A stretch of 64,000 nt of DNA, taken from assembly GCA_039024635.1 (NCBI GenBank), contig JBCCQA010000018.1:1-64000 (forward strand), written 5' to 3'. The notes under the pieces were generated by a model that saw nothing but the letters and a program-made list of their open reading frames with translations, did not search any database and was not told the origin of the DNA. This document shows, piece after piece, positions 55,588 through 64,000 of the stretch. The stretch is from Kuafuiihalomonas sp039024635. Its GTDB lineage: Bacteria; Myxococcota; Kuafuiibacteriia; Kuafuiibacteriales; Kuafuiibacteriaceae. How positions within the stretch are numbered: position 1 is the stretch's first letter; each line of letters starts with the position of its first letter. The position numbers and the translations under genes are program-made.

Positions 55588-56941
55588 GGTCCACCTTTCG
55601 CCGATTCCTGGGCTGGGAGCTAGCCGACGAGGACGACTCTGGTTTGAAAGCACTCGCCTCGACCCCGTGCTTCTTTAGGAGCTGCCACAGGTTTTTCCGA
55701 TCGATGCCCGCTCGAACTGCGGCTCGGCTGAGGTGGCCGGCTTCATGCACGAGGAGTCGATGCAGATAGTCCTTCTCGAACGCGTCGAGGATTTCTGCCT
55801 TCTCGGCTTTGTAGGCCCCGGGCGCCTTGTCGGCGGCGGGCGCGACCGAGCCGGGTCGAAGTTGCTGCTGCGTGATCGGGCCGGCGCTAGCCAGGACCGC
55901 GGTCTCCAAGACCTGGGTCAACTCTTCGAGATTCCGTGGCCAAAGCTGGGCCTCTAGCAGCTCGATGCTGGCCCGGGTCAAATAGCAGGCCTTAAGGAAG
56001 CGCCGGTTCAGGCGCTCGACAATGTGGCGGGCCAGAAATCCGATGTCCGAGGGACGTTCGCGAAGGGCCGGCAGTTTGATGACGTCGGCGCCGGAAGGGA
56101 GCCAGTCGGGCAAGCTGCTTCCGCTTTCGACGGTGTGGACGAGGCGAGGGCCCCGGCCGTGCTCCTCGATGAATCGAAGGATCCGACGGTGAAGGCCTTG
56201 GTCGGGCGCCGCTGCCCAGTCCAGCATGAGCGTGCCGCCTCGAGCCTGCTCGAGGAGGCCGGGAAGCCGTTCACTTTCGTGTGCGAAGGCGCCCAGTCGG
56301 CGCCCGAAGATGGTGGCCTCCCGCTCGGGCCCGCCGCCGCTGAGGGCGCGCGCTACGAATGGACCATCGCGACGGGCTGCGCTTTGGTGAAGGGCAAGGC
56401 CCACCCGATCCAGGCCTGCCCCGGCCGGTCCGCACAGCCAAACCGGTCCACTCCCGTTGGCCAGCTTCTGAATCCGACGGCGAACGTCCTGAAGAACGGC
56501 GCTATGCCCGATGAGCTCCCGGATTCCGACCGGGGCCCGAAGCCGGTCGAGCTCTCTTCGAAGCTGGTGTTCTTCCCCTAGTCGAACTACGCGCTGGACG
56601 AAGAGTGGGCGTTTGAGCGGCTTTGTAAGGTAGTCTCGGGCCCCGAGGCGCATGAGCTCGACGGCGGTTTCGACTTCGGCGTCGGAGGTCATGATGACGA
56701 CGGGAAGCTCGGGCACGTGGGAAACCGAACGCCGCAAGACCTCACGCCCCGACATCTCGGGCATGTTCAGATCGACGAGCAGGACATCGATGGCGTGCTC
56801 CCGGACATGGCGCAGAGCTGCTTCGGGATTCTGGAAGCAGCGCAGCTCGACGCCGCCCAGGCCGTCGACGAAACGCTCCAGCAGCTTCAGGAGGGTTGCA
56901 TCGTCGTCGACGGCGCATAGTCGGAGGCTGGAGGCCGCCAC
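55580..56941 (-). CDS. NtrC-family response regulator with degenerate AAA+ core
   Basis: The 453-residue protein has an intact receiver (AVDDDAT, Asp 57 in LLVDLNMPEMS, IMTSD, TKPL), a central region aligned with sigma54 activators, and a C-terminal Fis-type helix-turn-helix (HLSRAAVRAGIDRKNLWQLL). The ATPase motifs are broken: Walker A GPAGAGLD (171-178) lacks the Lys, the GAFTGA loop reads GAFAHE, and Walker B GGTLMLDW lacks the Glu. It should not activate sigma54 by ATP hydrolysis. GTG start at 56941 follows a GAGG. Confidence 0.87.
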   Translation of the reverse strand: MAASSLRLCAVDDDATLLKLLERFVDGLGGVELRCFQNPEAALRHVREHAIDVLLVDLNMPEMSGREVLRRSVSHVPELPVVIMTSDAEVETAVELMRLGARDYLTKPLKRPLFVQRVVRLGEEHQLRRELDRLRAPVGIRELIGHSAVLQDVRRRIQKLANGSGPVWLCGPAGAGLDRVGLALHQSAARRDGPFVARALSGGGPEREATIFGRRLGAFAHESERLPGLLEQARGGTLMLDWAAAPDQGLHRRILRFIEEHGRGPRLVHTVESGSSLPDWLPSGADVIKLPALRERPSDIGFLARHIVERLNRRFLKACYLTRASIELLEAQLWPRNLEELTQVLETAVLASAGPITQQQLRPGSVAPAADKAPGAYKAEKAEILDAFEKDYLHRLLVHEAGHLSRAAVRAGIDRKNLWQLLKKHGVEASAFKPESSSSASSQPRNRRKVDHG

Positions 56942-57088
56942 GTGGTAAACATACCTCAGAGCGGAGCCCCTCGGCGCCCGGGCCCCAAAGGGGGGGAGGG
57001 CGACGGACGCCGAAGGTCCCGCCCATGCACCATCTCTACTACGCGGGGAATTTCGAGGAAAAGCGTGTGATCGGACGGGAAAATTCAC

Positions 57089-57889
57089 GTGGCTGAGCCT
57101 TCAAAGCGCTGGGATTTCACGAAAGTCGAAGGGCTCGGCAACGATTTCGTCGTTCTCGGGACGCCGGAGCGGGAGGCCTGGACCCTCGAAACGCGCACCG
57201 CGCAGGCCTTGTGCGATCGGCGGAGGGGCATCGGCGCCGATGGAGTTCTCCTGCTCTCGGCTTCGACCCGGGGCGACGTTCGCATGGAGGTCATCAACTG
57301 CGACGGCAGCCGGCCCGAGATGTGCGGGAACGGCCTAAGGTGCGTGGTGGCGCTCCTGGGCGAGCCGGGCGCGCGGGTCGAGGTCGAGACTCAAGCGGGC
57401 TTGCGGGTCGGCGAGGTCCGTCGCGATGGCGCGATTCGAACCGACATGGGCGAGCTCGTGCTAACCCATCCATCGATTGAGCTCCCTGAGCACGGCCCGG
57501 GCGCGGGCTGGTCGGCGGGCAACCCTCATCTCTTGGTCTTCCCCCAAAGTGACCCAGACGAAGCTGCGGACAAGTACGGCGAATCGTGGAGCCGTCACCC
57601 ATCCTTTCCGGAAGGTGTGAACGTCGGGTTTTGGCGGGAGGAGAACGAGCTTTGGCGGGGGGTCGTCCACGAGCGGGGCGCCGGCCGCACCTTGGCCTGT
57701 GGAACGGGCGCGGCTGCCGCAGCAGCCGAGATTCTCAGACGAAGGGGAGCGAGCGAAGCTCGGCTCGAGCTTCGGCTGCCTGGGGGTGCCTTGCAGGCCG
57801 AGGTCAGCGCCGAGGGCGACAGGGCCCGGGTCTTCTTGAGTGGGCCGGCGCGGATAGCCTTCGAGGGTCGCTGGTTTCAGCGAGTATAG
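57089..57889 (+). CDS. dapF: diaminopimelate epimerase
   Basis: The 266-residue enzyme makes meso-diaminopimelate for lysine and peptidoglycan. Both catalytic Cys are present: C79 in EMCGNGLRC and C204 in LACGTGAAA; GLGNDFVVL and RGIGADGVLL are typical. Start GTG at 57089. Its last 13 bp overlap convergent guaB. Confidence 0.95.
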   Translation: MAEPSKRWDFTKVEGLGNDFVVLGTPEREAWTLETRTAQALCDRRRGIGADGVLLLSASTRGDVRMEVINCDGSRPEMCGNGLRCVVALLGEPGARVEVETQAGLRVGEVRRDGAIRTDMGELVLTHPSIELPEHGPGAGWSAGNPHLLVFPQSDPDEAADKYGESWSRHPSFPEGVNVGFWREENELWRGVVHERGAGRTLACGTGAAAAAAEILRRRGASEARLELRLPGGALQAEVSAEGDRARVFLSGPARIAFEGRWFQRV

Positions 57890-59325
57890 TTCGGAGACTC
57901 TTTGGTCACGACCACATCGTGAACGTGAGACTCCCGCAAGCCCGCTGCGCTGATTCGCACGAACTTGGCCTTCTCGACCAAGTCTGGGAGGTCCTTTGCG
58001 CCGACGTAGCCCATGCCCGCCCGGAGACCACCGACCAACTGCCACACCGTCTCTTCGAGAGGTCCTTTGAAGGGTACTCTACCCTCGATGCCTTCCGGAA
58101 CGAGCTTTCGCGCCTCGACGCCGCTTTGGGCATAGCGGTCCGAGGAGCCTTGCTGCATCGCGCCCAGAGAGCCCATTCCTCGGTAGGCCTTGAAGGCCCG
58201 GCCCTCATACAGCACGACCTCGCCCGGCGACTCGGCGACGCCGGCCAAAAGAGAGCCCACCATGATGGTGGTGGCGCCGGCGGCGAGGGCTTTGACCACG
58301 TCGCCCGAGTATTTGATGCCCCCATCTCCGATGAGGGGCACGCCCGCCGAGCGGGCTGCCCCCGCACAATCCAGGATGGCCGAGATTTGGGGAACGCCCA
58401 CGCCGGCGACGATGCGGGTCGTGCAGATGGAGCCTGGGCCGATGCCGACCTTGACCGCATCCGCGCCTGCGTCAATTAGCGCCTTCGTACCGTCGGCCGT
58501 CCCGACGTTCCCAGCCACCACGTCGACGGATGGATGGGCCTTCTTGGTAGCGCGAACGGCGTCCAGGACGCCCTTGCTGTGTCCATGGGCCGTGTCGACG
58601 ACGATCGCGTCGACCTCGGCGGCGACCAGGGCATCCACCCTGGCTTCCCGGTCCGGGCCTACCCCCACGGCGGCCGCCACCCGAAGCCGACCATGTCCAT
58701 CAGCCACCGCGTTCGGGTGGCGCGCGCTCTTCTCGACGTCCTTCAAGGTCATCAGACCGTGAAGCCTGCCTTCGGCGTCCACGATGGGAAGGGTCTCTTT
58801 GCGGTGGCCATGCATGGTCCGACGAGCCTCTTCCGGGGAGGTGTTGGGGGGGACGGTGACGGGGTCCGCCGTCATCCAACGTGAAACAGGGTCGCTGGGG
58901 CTAGCGGCCCGCATGTCTCGTCCTGTCAGGATGCCTTTCAGACGGCCGTTCTCGACGACAGGAAAAGAAGAAAAGCCGTGCTCCTCTCGCAGGGCGAGGG
59001 CGGCCGAAACCGGATCGCTGGGCGGAACGACGATGGGGTCGTTGATGATGCCGGCTTCGAAGCGCTTCACCTTTCGCACTTCGGACGCCTGCGCTTCCAC
59101 ACTCATGTTCTTGTGGACCACGCCGATTCCGCCCAGCTGGGCCAAGGCGATGGCCAGCTTGGCCTCCGTGACCGTGTCCATGGCCGCCGCCACGACCGGG
59201 ATGTTCAGCTCGATGTTCCGGGAGAAGTTCGTCCGGATGCCGACCTCACGAGGCAAGGTCTCGGAGTAGCCGGGGAGGAGCAAGACGTCGTCGAAGGCGA
59301 GTCCTTCAACCAGAGCCGCATTCAT
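57877..59325 (-). CDS. guaB: IMP dehydrogenase
   Basis: The 482-residue enzyme oxidises IMP to XMP for GTP synthesis. The loop Cys is in GPGSICTTRIVAGVG; GLAFDDVLLLPGYS, two CBS modules at about 90-205 (KGILTGRDMRAAS, HGLMTLKDVEKSA), VGNVGTADG and YRGMGSLGAM are typical. It is transcribed alone and diverges from the RNase E/G gene across a 347-bp gap. Confidence 0.97.
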   Translation of the reverse strand: MNAALVEGLAFDDVLLLPGYSETLPREVGIRTNFSRNIELNIPVVAAAMDTVTEAKLAIALAQLGGIGVVHKNMSVEAQASEVRKVKRFEAGIINDPIVVPPSDPVSAALALREEHGFSSFPVVENGRLKGILTGRDMRAASPSDPVSRWMTADPVTVPPNTSPEEARRTMHGHRKETLPIVDAEGRLHGLMTLKDVEKSARHPNAVADGHGRLRVAAAVGVGPDREARVDALVAAEVDAIVVDTAHGHSKGVLDAVRATKKAHPSVDVVAGNVGTADGTKALIDAGADAVKVGIGPGSICTTRIVAGVGVPQISAILDCAGAARSAGVPLIGDGGIKYSGDVVKALAAGATTIMVGSLLAGVAESPGEVVLYEGRAFKAYRGMGSLGAMQQGSSDRYAQSGVEARKLVPEGIEGRVPFKGPLEETVWQLVGGLRAGMGYVGAKDLPDLVEKAKFVRISAAGLRESHVHDVVVTKESPNYTR

Positions 59326-59672
59326 CTTGCAGGACGGCGTTAGGGACCGAAACGGGCCCGGTCAAGCGTCGGTTATTGTGCTGGCGTGTGGGGTGCTCCC
59401 GGTGTAGCCTTGTCAAGAACATCGCGGCTTACGGTATTCGGGACTCCCCTAGGGATCGTTTCGCACACCGGAGCCCTTGCCCGTGCGCAAAGCGTACGGC
59501 GGAGCCATGATGAGCGCGCACGATACCGGAATGCACGACCACCGGACCCAACGCGTTCAGCCTGAAGCCTGGGGCGCGAAGCGACGCTGCCCCGAGACCA
59601 GGCTCGAGTCCCCGAAGCCCACCCCGATGGTGCGCTCTTCGGGCCGAGAGTGCCTCCCCACACTGGTGGAAC
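59326..59672 (+). other. non-coding gap: guaB/RNase E divergent control region and RNase E leader
   Basis: No convincing gene is present on either strand. It is the longest protein-coding gap outside the rRNA operon and must hold both promoters. A TTGTCA at 59410-59415 has only poor -10 partners (TACGGT, GGTATT). RNase E mRNAs in other bacteria have long, structured, autoregulatory leaders, so part of this may act that way; no clear terminator or long hairpin was seen. Confidence 0.5.
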
Positions 59673-61652
59673 ATGACCATTCGAATGCTGATCAACGCGT
59701 CGGCTCCAAACGAGCTGCGCATCGCCATCGTCGAAGACGGCGAACTGGTGGAACTGGATATCGAGGCCGCTGAAGGCGGCACGCTGAAAGGGAACGTTTA
59801 CAAGGGCGTCGTACACAACGTCGAAGGATCGCTCGAAGCCGCCTTCGTAGACATCGGCGCCCACAAGCAAGGATTCTTGCCTTTCTCCGAGGTCTCGACC
59901 TCGGCCTACAACCGCAAGTGGAATGAGGACCGTAGCCCTCGCATCAACGACGTCCTCAAGCGGGGGCAAGAGGTCGTGGTCCAGGTGTCGAAGGACGCTG
60001 TGGGAGAAAAGGGCGCGACCCTAAGCACCTACCTGTCGCTGCCCGGCCGGTACAGCGTGCTCATGCCCGGAAGCGATGCCTCCGGCATCTCGCGCAAGAT
60101 CGAAGACGAGAAGACCCGCAAGCGGATCCGGACCATGGCGTCCAAGATCAAGAAGCCCGAGAACTGTGGCTTCATCGTTCGGACGGCGGGTTTGGGTCAG
60201 ACGCGCCCCGCCATCCAGCGAGATCTCGACGCTGTCGTCGCGCAGTACGAAAAGGTGAAGAGTGCGGCCGAGAAGGCTCGGGCACCCTCGATCCTACATG
60301 CCGAGCCCGACCTGGTCGCTCGAACCTTGAGAGACTACTTCACCGACGAGATCGACGAGGTGTGGATAGACAACCGCGAGGAGTACGAGACCTCGGTCGC
60401 CTACTTCGAGCAGGTCATGCCCATGTATAGGGAGCGGCTGCACCTATACCAGAACCCTATTCCCATCTTCGCCTACTATCGTGTCGAGGAGCAGATCGAG
60501 GCCACCTTTGGTCGTCAGGTGAAGCTTCCAAGCGGAGGGTCCATCATCATCGATCAGACCGAGGCCCTGGTCGCCATCGACGTCAACTCCGGTCGGAACA
60601 CCTCGGAGGGCAACCACGAGGAGACGGTCTTCAAGACCAATTGCGAAGCGGCGGACGAGGTGGCCCGCCAGCTCAAGCTGCGAGACTTGGGCGGCATCGT
60701 GGTCATAGACTTCATCGACATGGAGCTCAGCCAGCACAAACGAGATGTTGAAAGCGTGCTCGCCGACGCGGCCAAGGGAGACAAGGCGCGCTACAAGATC
60801 GCCCGCATCAACTCCAAAGGCATATGCATGCTCACCCGTCAGCGGATCCGCCAGGGCATGCGAAAGGCCTTCCAAGAGCGCTGCCCGGTTTGCGAGGGCG
60901 TCGGCTGGATTCGAACCCCCGAGTCCCACTCTTTGTCCCTCGTGCGCCGCATCGAGACCCGGCTCGCTCAGGGTGGCGTGGGCGAGGTCAGGGTCACGAC
61001 CCACCGCACCACGGCCGAGTATCTCAACAACTTTCGAAGGGGAGATCTTTTGGCCCTGGAGCGCGAGTATCGATGCCGCATTCTGGTCATGGCTCGTCCC
61101 GACATGGACCGGAGTCAGGACGACGTTCACTTCTTGTCCAAGGGAGAGATGCTGGCCGAGATCACCGACAAGCTGCCGGCTCGCGAAGAACGACGCCGCA
61201 AGCGCAAGCGAACACGGAAGGCCAAGGCGGACACGGGCTCGGTGGAGCGAGAGACCGAGAGCAAGCCCAAGAAGAAGCGAAAGAAGAAGGCCACCAGTCG
61301 AAGCAGCGCAGCCTCTGAGGCCGAGACCAAGGACGAGGATGAAGGACCGCCAGCTCTGGAAGCCAAGGGCGATACGACCTTCACCGGCAAGCCTTCTCCA
61401 GAGATGTTGGCCAAGATGAAGGCAGAGCGGCAGGCGCGTAGGTCCCGAAAGCGTCCGGGGGTCGGTCCCCTGGCCGGAGCCGAAGGCGAGGACTCGACCG
61501 TACCCGAGCCGGCGCCCAAGTCCTCCGACGAGGTCCTCTCTCACTGGCCCAGCCCCAACGAAGCCGAGGAGACAGCGCCCCCTTCGGACCCGGCTGAGGT
61601 GGAACAGGCCAGGCGCTCGCTCCTCGACCGGATCTTCGGCCCGTCTCGCTGA
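59673..61652 (+). CDS. rne: ribonuclease E/G family endoribonuclease
   Basis: The 659-residue enzyme processes rRNA and mRNA. Catalytic core to about 510: S1 domain (GNVYKGVVHNVEGSLEAAFVD), DNase-I-like site with Asp in LVAIDVNSG and VVIDFIDM, the Zn-link CPVCEG and the small domain. The last 150 residues are Lys/Arg and then Glu/Pro-rich and disordered, as in RNase E scaffolds, though short. It begins a run with three downstream genes. Confidence 0.93.
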   Translation: MTIRMLINASAPNELRIAIVEDGELVELDIEAAEGGTLKGNVYKGVVHNVEGSLEAAFVDIGAHKQGFLPFSEVSTSAYNRKWNEDRSPRINDVLKRGQEVVVQVSKDAVGEKGATLSTYLSLPGRYSVLMPGSDASGISRKIEDEKTRKRIRTMASKIKKPENCGFIVRTAGLGQTRPAIQRDLDAVVAQYEKVKSAAEKARAPSILHAEPDLVARTLRDYFTDEIDEVWIDNREEYETSVAYFEQVMPMYRERLHLYQNPIPIFAYYRVEEQIEATFGRQVKLPSGGSIIIDQTEALVAIDVNSGRNTSEGNHEETVFKTNCEAADEVARQLKLRDLGGIVVIDFIDMELSQHKRDVESVLADAAKGDKARYKIARINSKGICMLTRQRIRQGMRKAFQERCPVCEGVGWIRTPESHSLSLVRRIETRLAQGGVGEVRVTTHRTTAEYLNNFRRGDLLALEREYRCRILVMARPDMDRSQDDVHFLSKGEMLAEITDKLPAREERRRKRKRTRKAKADTGSVERETESKPKKKRKKKATSRSSAASEAETKDEDEGPPALEAKGDTTFTGKPSPEMLAKMKAERQARRSRKRPGVGPLAGAEGEDSTVPEPAPKSSDEVLSHWPSPNEAEETAPPSDPAEVEQARRSLLDRIFGPSR

Positions 61653-62297
61653 ATGCGTGCCCTCGTCGTGATGGCGAAGGCGCCGATCCCGGGCAGGGTG
61701 AAGACGCGCCTTCAGCCAGCCGTGTCGCCCGAGATGGCGGCCCAGCTCTATGCGGCCTTTCTCGACGACGTCCTCCTCCGTGCCAAGCGCTGGGCCCGTC
61801 GGAAATCGGCCGAGCCCATTCTTGCCTGGGCAGGACCGGGGGAAGCGCCAGCCTCGGCTTCCGCCTTTCGGGTGGTCGACCAAGGGGAAGGGGACTTGGG
61901 TGCCCGAATGGAGCGGGCTCGGCTGGCAGCAGGGGTCCCCCACGTCGTCATCGTGGGCTCAGATGCGCCCACCATGCTCGAACACCGTGTGGACGAGGCC
62001 TTCGCGGCACTGGACCGAGGACGGGTGGTCTTCGGACCGACCGAAGACGGCGGCTACGATGTCCTAGGCTTTCCAAGCCCCGCGCCCTGGGTCCTGGAGG
62101 ACATCCCTTGGTCTACGCCTCAGGTCATGGAGACCACCCGGGACCGAGGTCGGCAGGCCGGCGCGCAGTGGGAAGAGCTGACCCTCGGCTGGGACGTGGA
62201 CGAGCCCAAAGACCTCGAGCGATTGGCCCGAGACCCGAGGTTGGTCTGGGCCCCCCGAACCGAGGCCGTTATCCGGGCCTGGCTGGAGACGCGATGA
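61653..62297 (+). CDS. TIGR04282/DUF2064 family nucleotidyl- or glycosyl-transferase
   Basis: The 214-residue protein has a GT-A-like fold: MAKAPIPGRVKTRLQPAVSP at the N-terminus, VVIVGSDAPTM and FGPTEDGGYDVLGF. This is the TIGR04282 set, sometimes called arsenosugar biosynthesis glycosyltransferase-like, substrate unproven. It starts directly after the RNase gene and overlaps the next as ATGA. Confidence 0.85.
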   Translation: MRALVVMAKAPIPGRVKTRLQPAVSPEMAAQLYAAFLDDVLLRAKRWARRKSAEPILAWAGPGEAPASASAFRVVDQGEGDLGARMERARLAAGVPHVVIVGSDAPTMLEHRVDEAFAALDRGRVVFGPTEDGGYDVLGFPSPAPWVLEDIPWSTPQVMETTRDRGRQAGAQWEELTLGWDVDEPKDLERLARDPRLVWAPRTEAVIRAWLETR

Positions 62298-63196
62298 GTC
62301 GGCTTCGACTCCCTCTGGCCTTTCAGTGGCGAAGCCTCAGCGCTCCCTTCGCCAAGCCTGTCCTCCTTCCTCGCGGGATCGAGCGGACCCCGATCCTCCT
62401 GACGCTCCCGCCCATGGTCGAACAACTCGAGACCTACGGCCGCCTGGCTGCCGTTCGATGCATCGAAGCGGCCCGTGCCCAGCAAAGGGTGCCGGTCGGC
62501 GTCGCGGTCGGTCTGCGCTGCCCGCGGGATGGGCGTCAGGGATGGATAAACGGGATCCGTCGGGGCCTTGAAGACGTGTTGGGTCGCTTCGGCCTCGAAC
62601 TGGACTTCGGGGTCACAGAGGAAGGTCCACTGCTGCTCACGCTGGCCGTGGAGGCCAAGGCTCGCCCCAAGGCGCTATCGCTCCCCCGTGCGGGTCAGAA
62701 GCTGTGGCTGACCCGACCCTTGGGCTCCGACGTCTTGGTCGAGGCCTTCCACCGCCAGGTGCGCACCGCCTCGCAGACGCGGCAGTGGCTGGAGAAGAGC
62801 GACCATCCAGGCCCACCGGGACCCCGCGGGGAGCGGGTCCTGGGAAGCCAGGTCGGGCTTCAGGGGCTGGCGGGTGCTGCCCTCAGTCTGGCCTTGAGTG
62901 CCGAACTGGACGTGGTGCTGGACGCAGGGGCTTTGCCGGCCTGGCCGGGGGCCTTGGAGCATCTCTTCGCGGGGGTGCAGCCCCTCTCGTGTGAGCTCAA
63001 TGCCCGGATCCTGGGTCGGCGATTCCTGGTGACGCGAGGCGTGAGCGAACGGGCGGCCCAGCTGGCCCTGGCCAGTGAGTGGACGGGCGGGATTCTCTGG
63101 GCCTCGGACAGGACCGAGAAAGGGGTGTGCGTCGGACAGCTCCGGAAGCCGAGACACAAACCCGTCGCCCGCCTCCTAAGGGCGCTCCAGGCTTGA
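62294..63196 (+). CDS. SelD/PurM-like protein without active-site motifs
   Basis: The 300-residue protein resembles the C-terminal half of selenophosphate synthetase: KLWLTRPLGSDVLVEAF for the usual LTKPLG.G, and VGLQGLAGAALSLALSAELD with LPAWPGALEHLFAGVQPLS..N. The N-terminal Cys/Sec loop, GGDP-type ATP residues and the DVTGFG motif are all absent. It may be a non-catalytic relative. It overlaps the TIGR04282 gene by four bases. The assignment is moderate. Confidence 0.55.
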   Translation: MSRLRLPLAFQWRSLSAPFAKPVLLPRGIERTPILLTLPPMVEQLETYGRLAAVRCIEAARAQQRVPVGVAVGLRCPRDGRQGWINGIRRGLEDVLGRFGLELDFGVTEEGPLLLTLAVEAKARPKALSLPRAGQKLWLTRPLGSDVLVEAFHRQVRTASQTRQWLEKSDHPGPPGPRGERVLGSQVGLQGLAGAALSLALSAELDVVLDAGALPAWPGALEHLFAGVQPLSCELNARILGRRFLVTRGVSERAAQLALASEWTGGILWASDRTEKGVCVGQLRKPRHKPVARLLRALQA

Positions 63197-63230
63197 TTTC
63201 TTCGTGGTCTGGCCGTAGTTCCGCTCGACC

Positions 63231-63398
63231 ATGGCGAAGACCGGCCGAGAGCTCATCAAGCTGGAGTCCACAGCAGGCACCGGCACCTTCTACGTGACCG
63301 ACAAGAATCGGCGAACGATGACCCAGAAGCTCGAGCTCAAGAAGTACGACCCCAAGATTCGGAAGCACGTGAAGTTCGTCGAGAAGAAGATCAAGTAG
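63231..63398 (+). CDS. rpmG: 50S ribosomal protein L33
   Basis: A 55-residue basic protein, MAKTGRELIKLES..., with FYVTDKNRRT and LELKKYDPKIRKHVKFVEKKIK as in L33. It has no Cys, so it is the zinc-independent (C-minus) form. The usual rpmG-tRNA-Trp-secE-nusG order is not seen. No clear ribosome site lies upstream. Confidence 0.93.
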   Translation: MAKTGRELIKLESTAGTGTFYVTDKNRRTMTQKLELKKYDPKIRKHVKFVEKKIK

Positions 63399-63446
63399 CG
63401 TCACAGACCGTCGGCTCCGGCTAGGCCCGTCGGACCGGGTCGCTTA

Positions 63447-63480
63447 GGCTCGGAGGGTGCTGTCGCGCCTCCGAGCCTTT
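63447..63480 (+). terminator. hairpin after rpmG, possible terminator or start-site hairpin
   Basis: A perfect 10-bp stem GGCTCGGAGG (63447-63456) / CCTCCGAGCC (63468-63477) with an 11-nt loop and only TTT following. It lies 48 bp after rpmG and its loop contains the GTG that starts the next frame, with the GGAGG in the 5' arm. Confidence 0.55.
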
Positions 63481-64000
63481 GTCGTTCGGGCCTTGGCCTG
63501 GACCCCGCTCAGCCTCCTTGGGCTGGGCGCCCTGCTCGGTAGCCTTCTCATCTTCCGCTTTTACGCATGGCCTAGAGAGGACCACGTGGCTCGTGTGGCC
63601 CTCGCCGCCATCAGCCTGGCGGTCCTTCAGAGCTCGATCGTGGTGTCTTGGGCTGCTTGGCGGACCCGCCGCTGGCTCCACGACCGGTCTACACCGCCCA
63701 CGCCGATTCACATGCAGGCGGAGAGGGGCGAGGCGGAGGGCCTTCGGATGCCGCGCTTTGGTCACTGGCTCGGCGTTCGAATCGAGGCCGTCTGGACGGA
63801 TGACCGGGTTCGAAGCAAGTGGAGGGACCGGGATGGCGACCGCCTGGAACGCCTTTCGGGACGCCGTCGGGGCCGCTGGTCTTCCGTGGAACGTCTTTTC
63901 TCTGTGGAGTCCGTCTTCGGCTTGGCCCGGGTGAGCTTTCGACACCGCGAGCGTCGTGAAATCCGGGTGACGCCTTGGTCCGGTCCCGGCCTCGAGCTTC
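63457..64000 (+). CDS. DUF58-like membrane protein, partial
   Basis: The frame is open from GTG 63457 to the window end (181 codons so far). It has two hydrophobic segments (about residues 13-33 and 50-68) and then beta strands with RRRGRWSSVERLFSVESVFG and LARVSFRH, like the N-terminal part of DUF58 proteins often found next to MoxR ATPases. A TTG at 63487 may be the real start because the GTG sits inside a hairpin loop directly behind GGAGG. The gene continues past 64000. Confidence 0.65.
   Translation, partial: MLSRLRAFVVRALAWTPLSLLGLGALLGSLLIFRFYAWPREDHVARVALAAISLAVLQSSIVVSWAAWRTRRWLHDRSTPPTPIHMQAERGEAEGLRMPRFGHWLGVRIEAVWTDDRVRSKWRDRDGDRLERLSGRRRGRWSSVERLFSVESVFGLARVSFRHRERREIRVTPWSGPGLEL

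Noticed and set aside
60444..61943. 499-codon minus-strand frame
   Set aside because: Antisense to RNase E/G, low-complexity translation.

Overview
The window reads as a stretch of a GC-rich chromosome from a member of the Myxococcota (former deltaproteobacteria), probably not one of the well-studied model genera. That placement is inference. It rests on the 16S type and on a typical mix of families: AgmX/GltJ-like GYF proteins, several bactofilins, PEGA and Cys-rich FG-GAP lipoproteins, a Ser/Thr kinase with a PATAN-like tail, PilZ and MshEN c-di-GMP-type domains, and a Ycf46-type AAA protein. No insertion sequence, phage, integron or CRISPR array is visible, and codon use looks uniform, so this is core chromosome rather than an island.

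Region by region: 1-5580 is a complete rRNA operon (promoter, long structured leader, 16S, tRNA-Ile, tRNA-Ala, 23S, 5S, strong terminator). 5.6-11.2 kb holds terC, a HEAT protein, hpt, acpP, fabF and rpiB. 11.2-17.2 kb holds a PP2C phosphatase, truA, and a three-gene envelope/signalling module in which two GYF/AgmX-C proteins flank an MshEN-receiver-TPR regulator. 17.2-24.6 kb holds a nucleoside catabolism operon (deoC, deoA, purine nucleoside phosphorylase), lipoproteins, a phosphoesterase and a CinA-N protein. 24.6-30 kb is the glyA-nrdR-ribD-ribE-ribBX-ribH-nusB run. 30-33 kb is a tight operon of little-studied genes (M17 N-domain, Roadblock-like, unknown, Ycf46-like AAA ATPase). 33-36.6 kb holds an Ig-repeat lipoprotein, three tandem bactofilins and pyrE. 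36.6-43.7 kb holds nadB, a lytic transglycosylase, a TPR/AIM24 protein, pgsA, tRNA-Gly, a Ser/Thr kinase and rnhB. 43.8-49 kb holds two tandem Cys-rich FG-GAP/UnbV lipoproteins. 49-57 kb holds a TPR protein, sppA, a GspE/PilB ATPase, and a minus-strand operon of a degenerate NtrC-type regulator, cutA, a pseudo-receiver/PilZ protein and kbl. 57-64 kb holds dapF, guaB, RNase E/G, a TIGR04282 transferase, a SelD-like protein, rpmG and the start of a DUF58-type gene.

Genes are packed very tightly: most codirectional neighbours overlap as ATGA, GTGA or TGATG, and all nine convergent pairs end within 14 bp of each other or overlap, leaving no room for intrinsic terminators. The points most worth a second look are the riboflavin cluster, whose enzymes appear to lack the GTP cyclohydrolase II and deaminase activities and carry a His-to-Gln change at a DHBP synthase metal ligand; the GYF/MshEN-REC-TPR/ZnR-GYF module; the Roadblock/Ycf46 operon; and several conserved enzymes or regulators with altered key motifs (RNase HII, the NtrC-like protein, the SelD-like protein).
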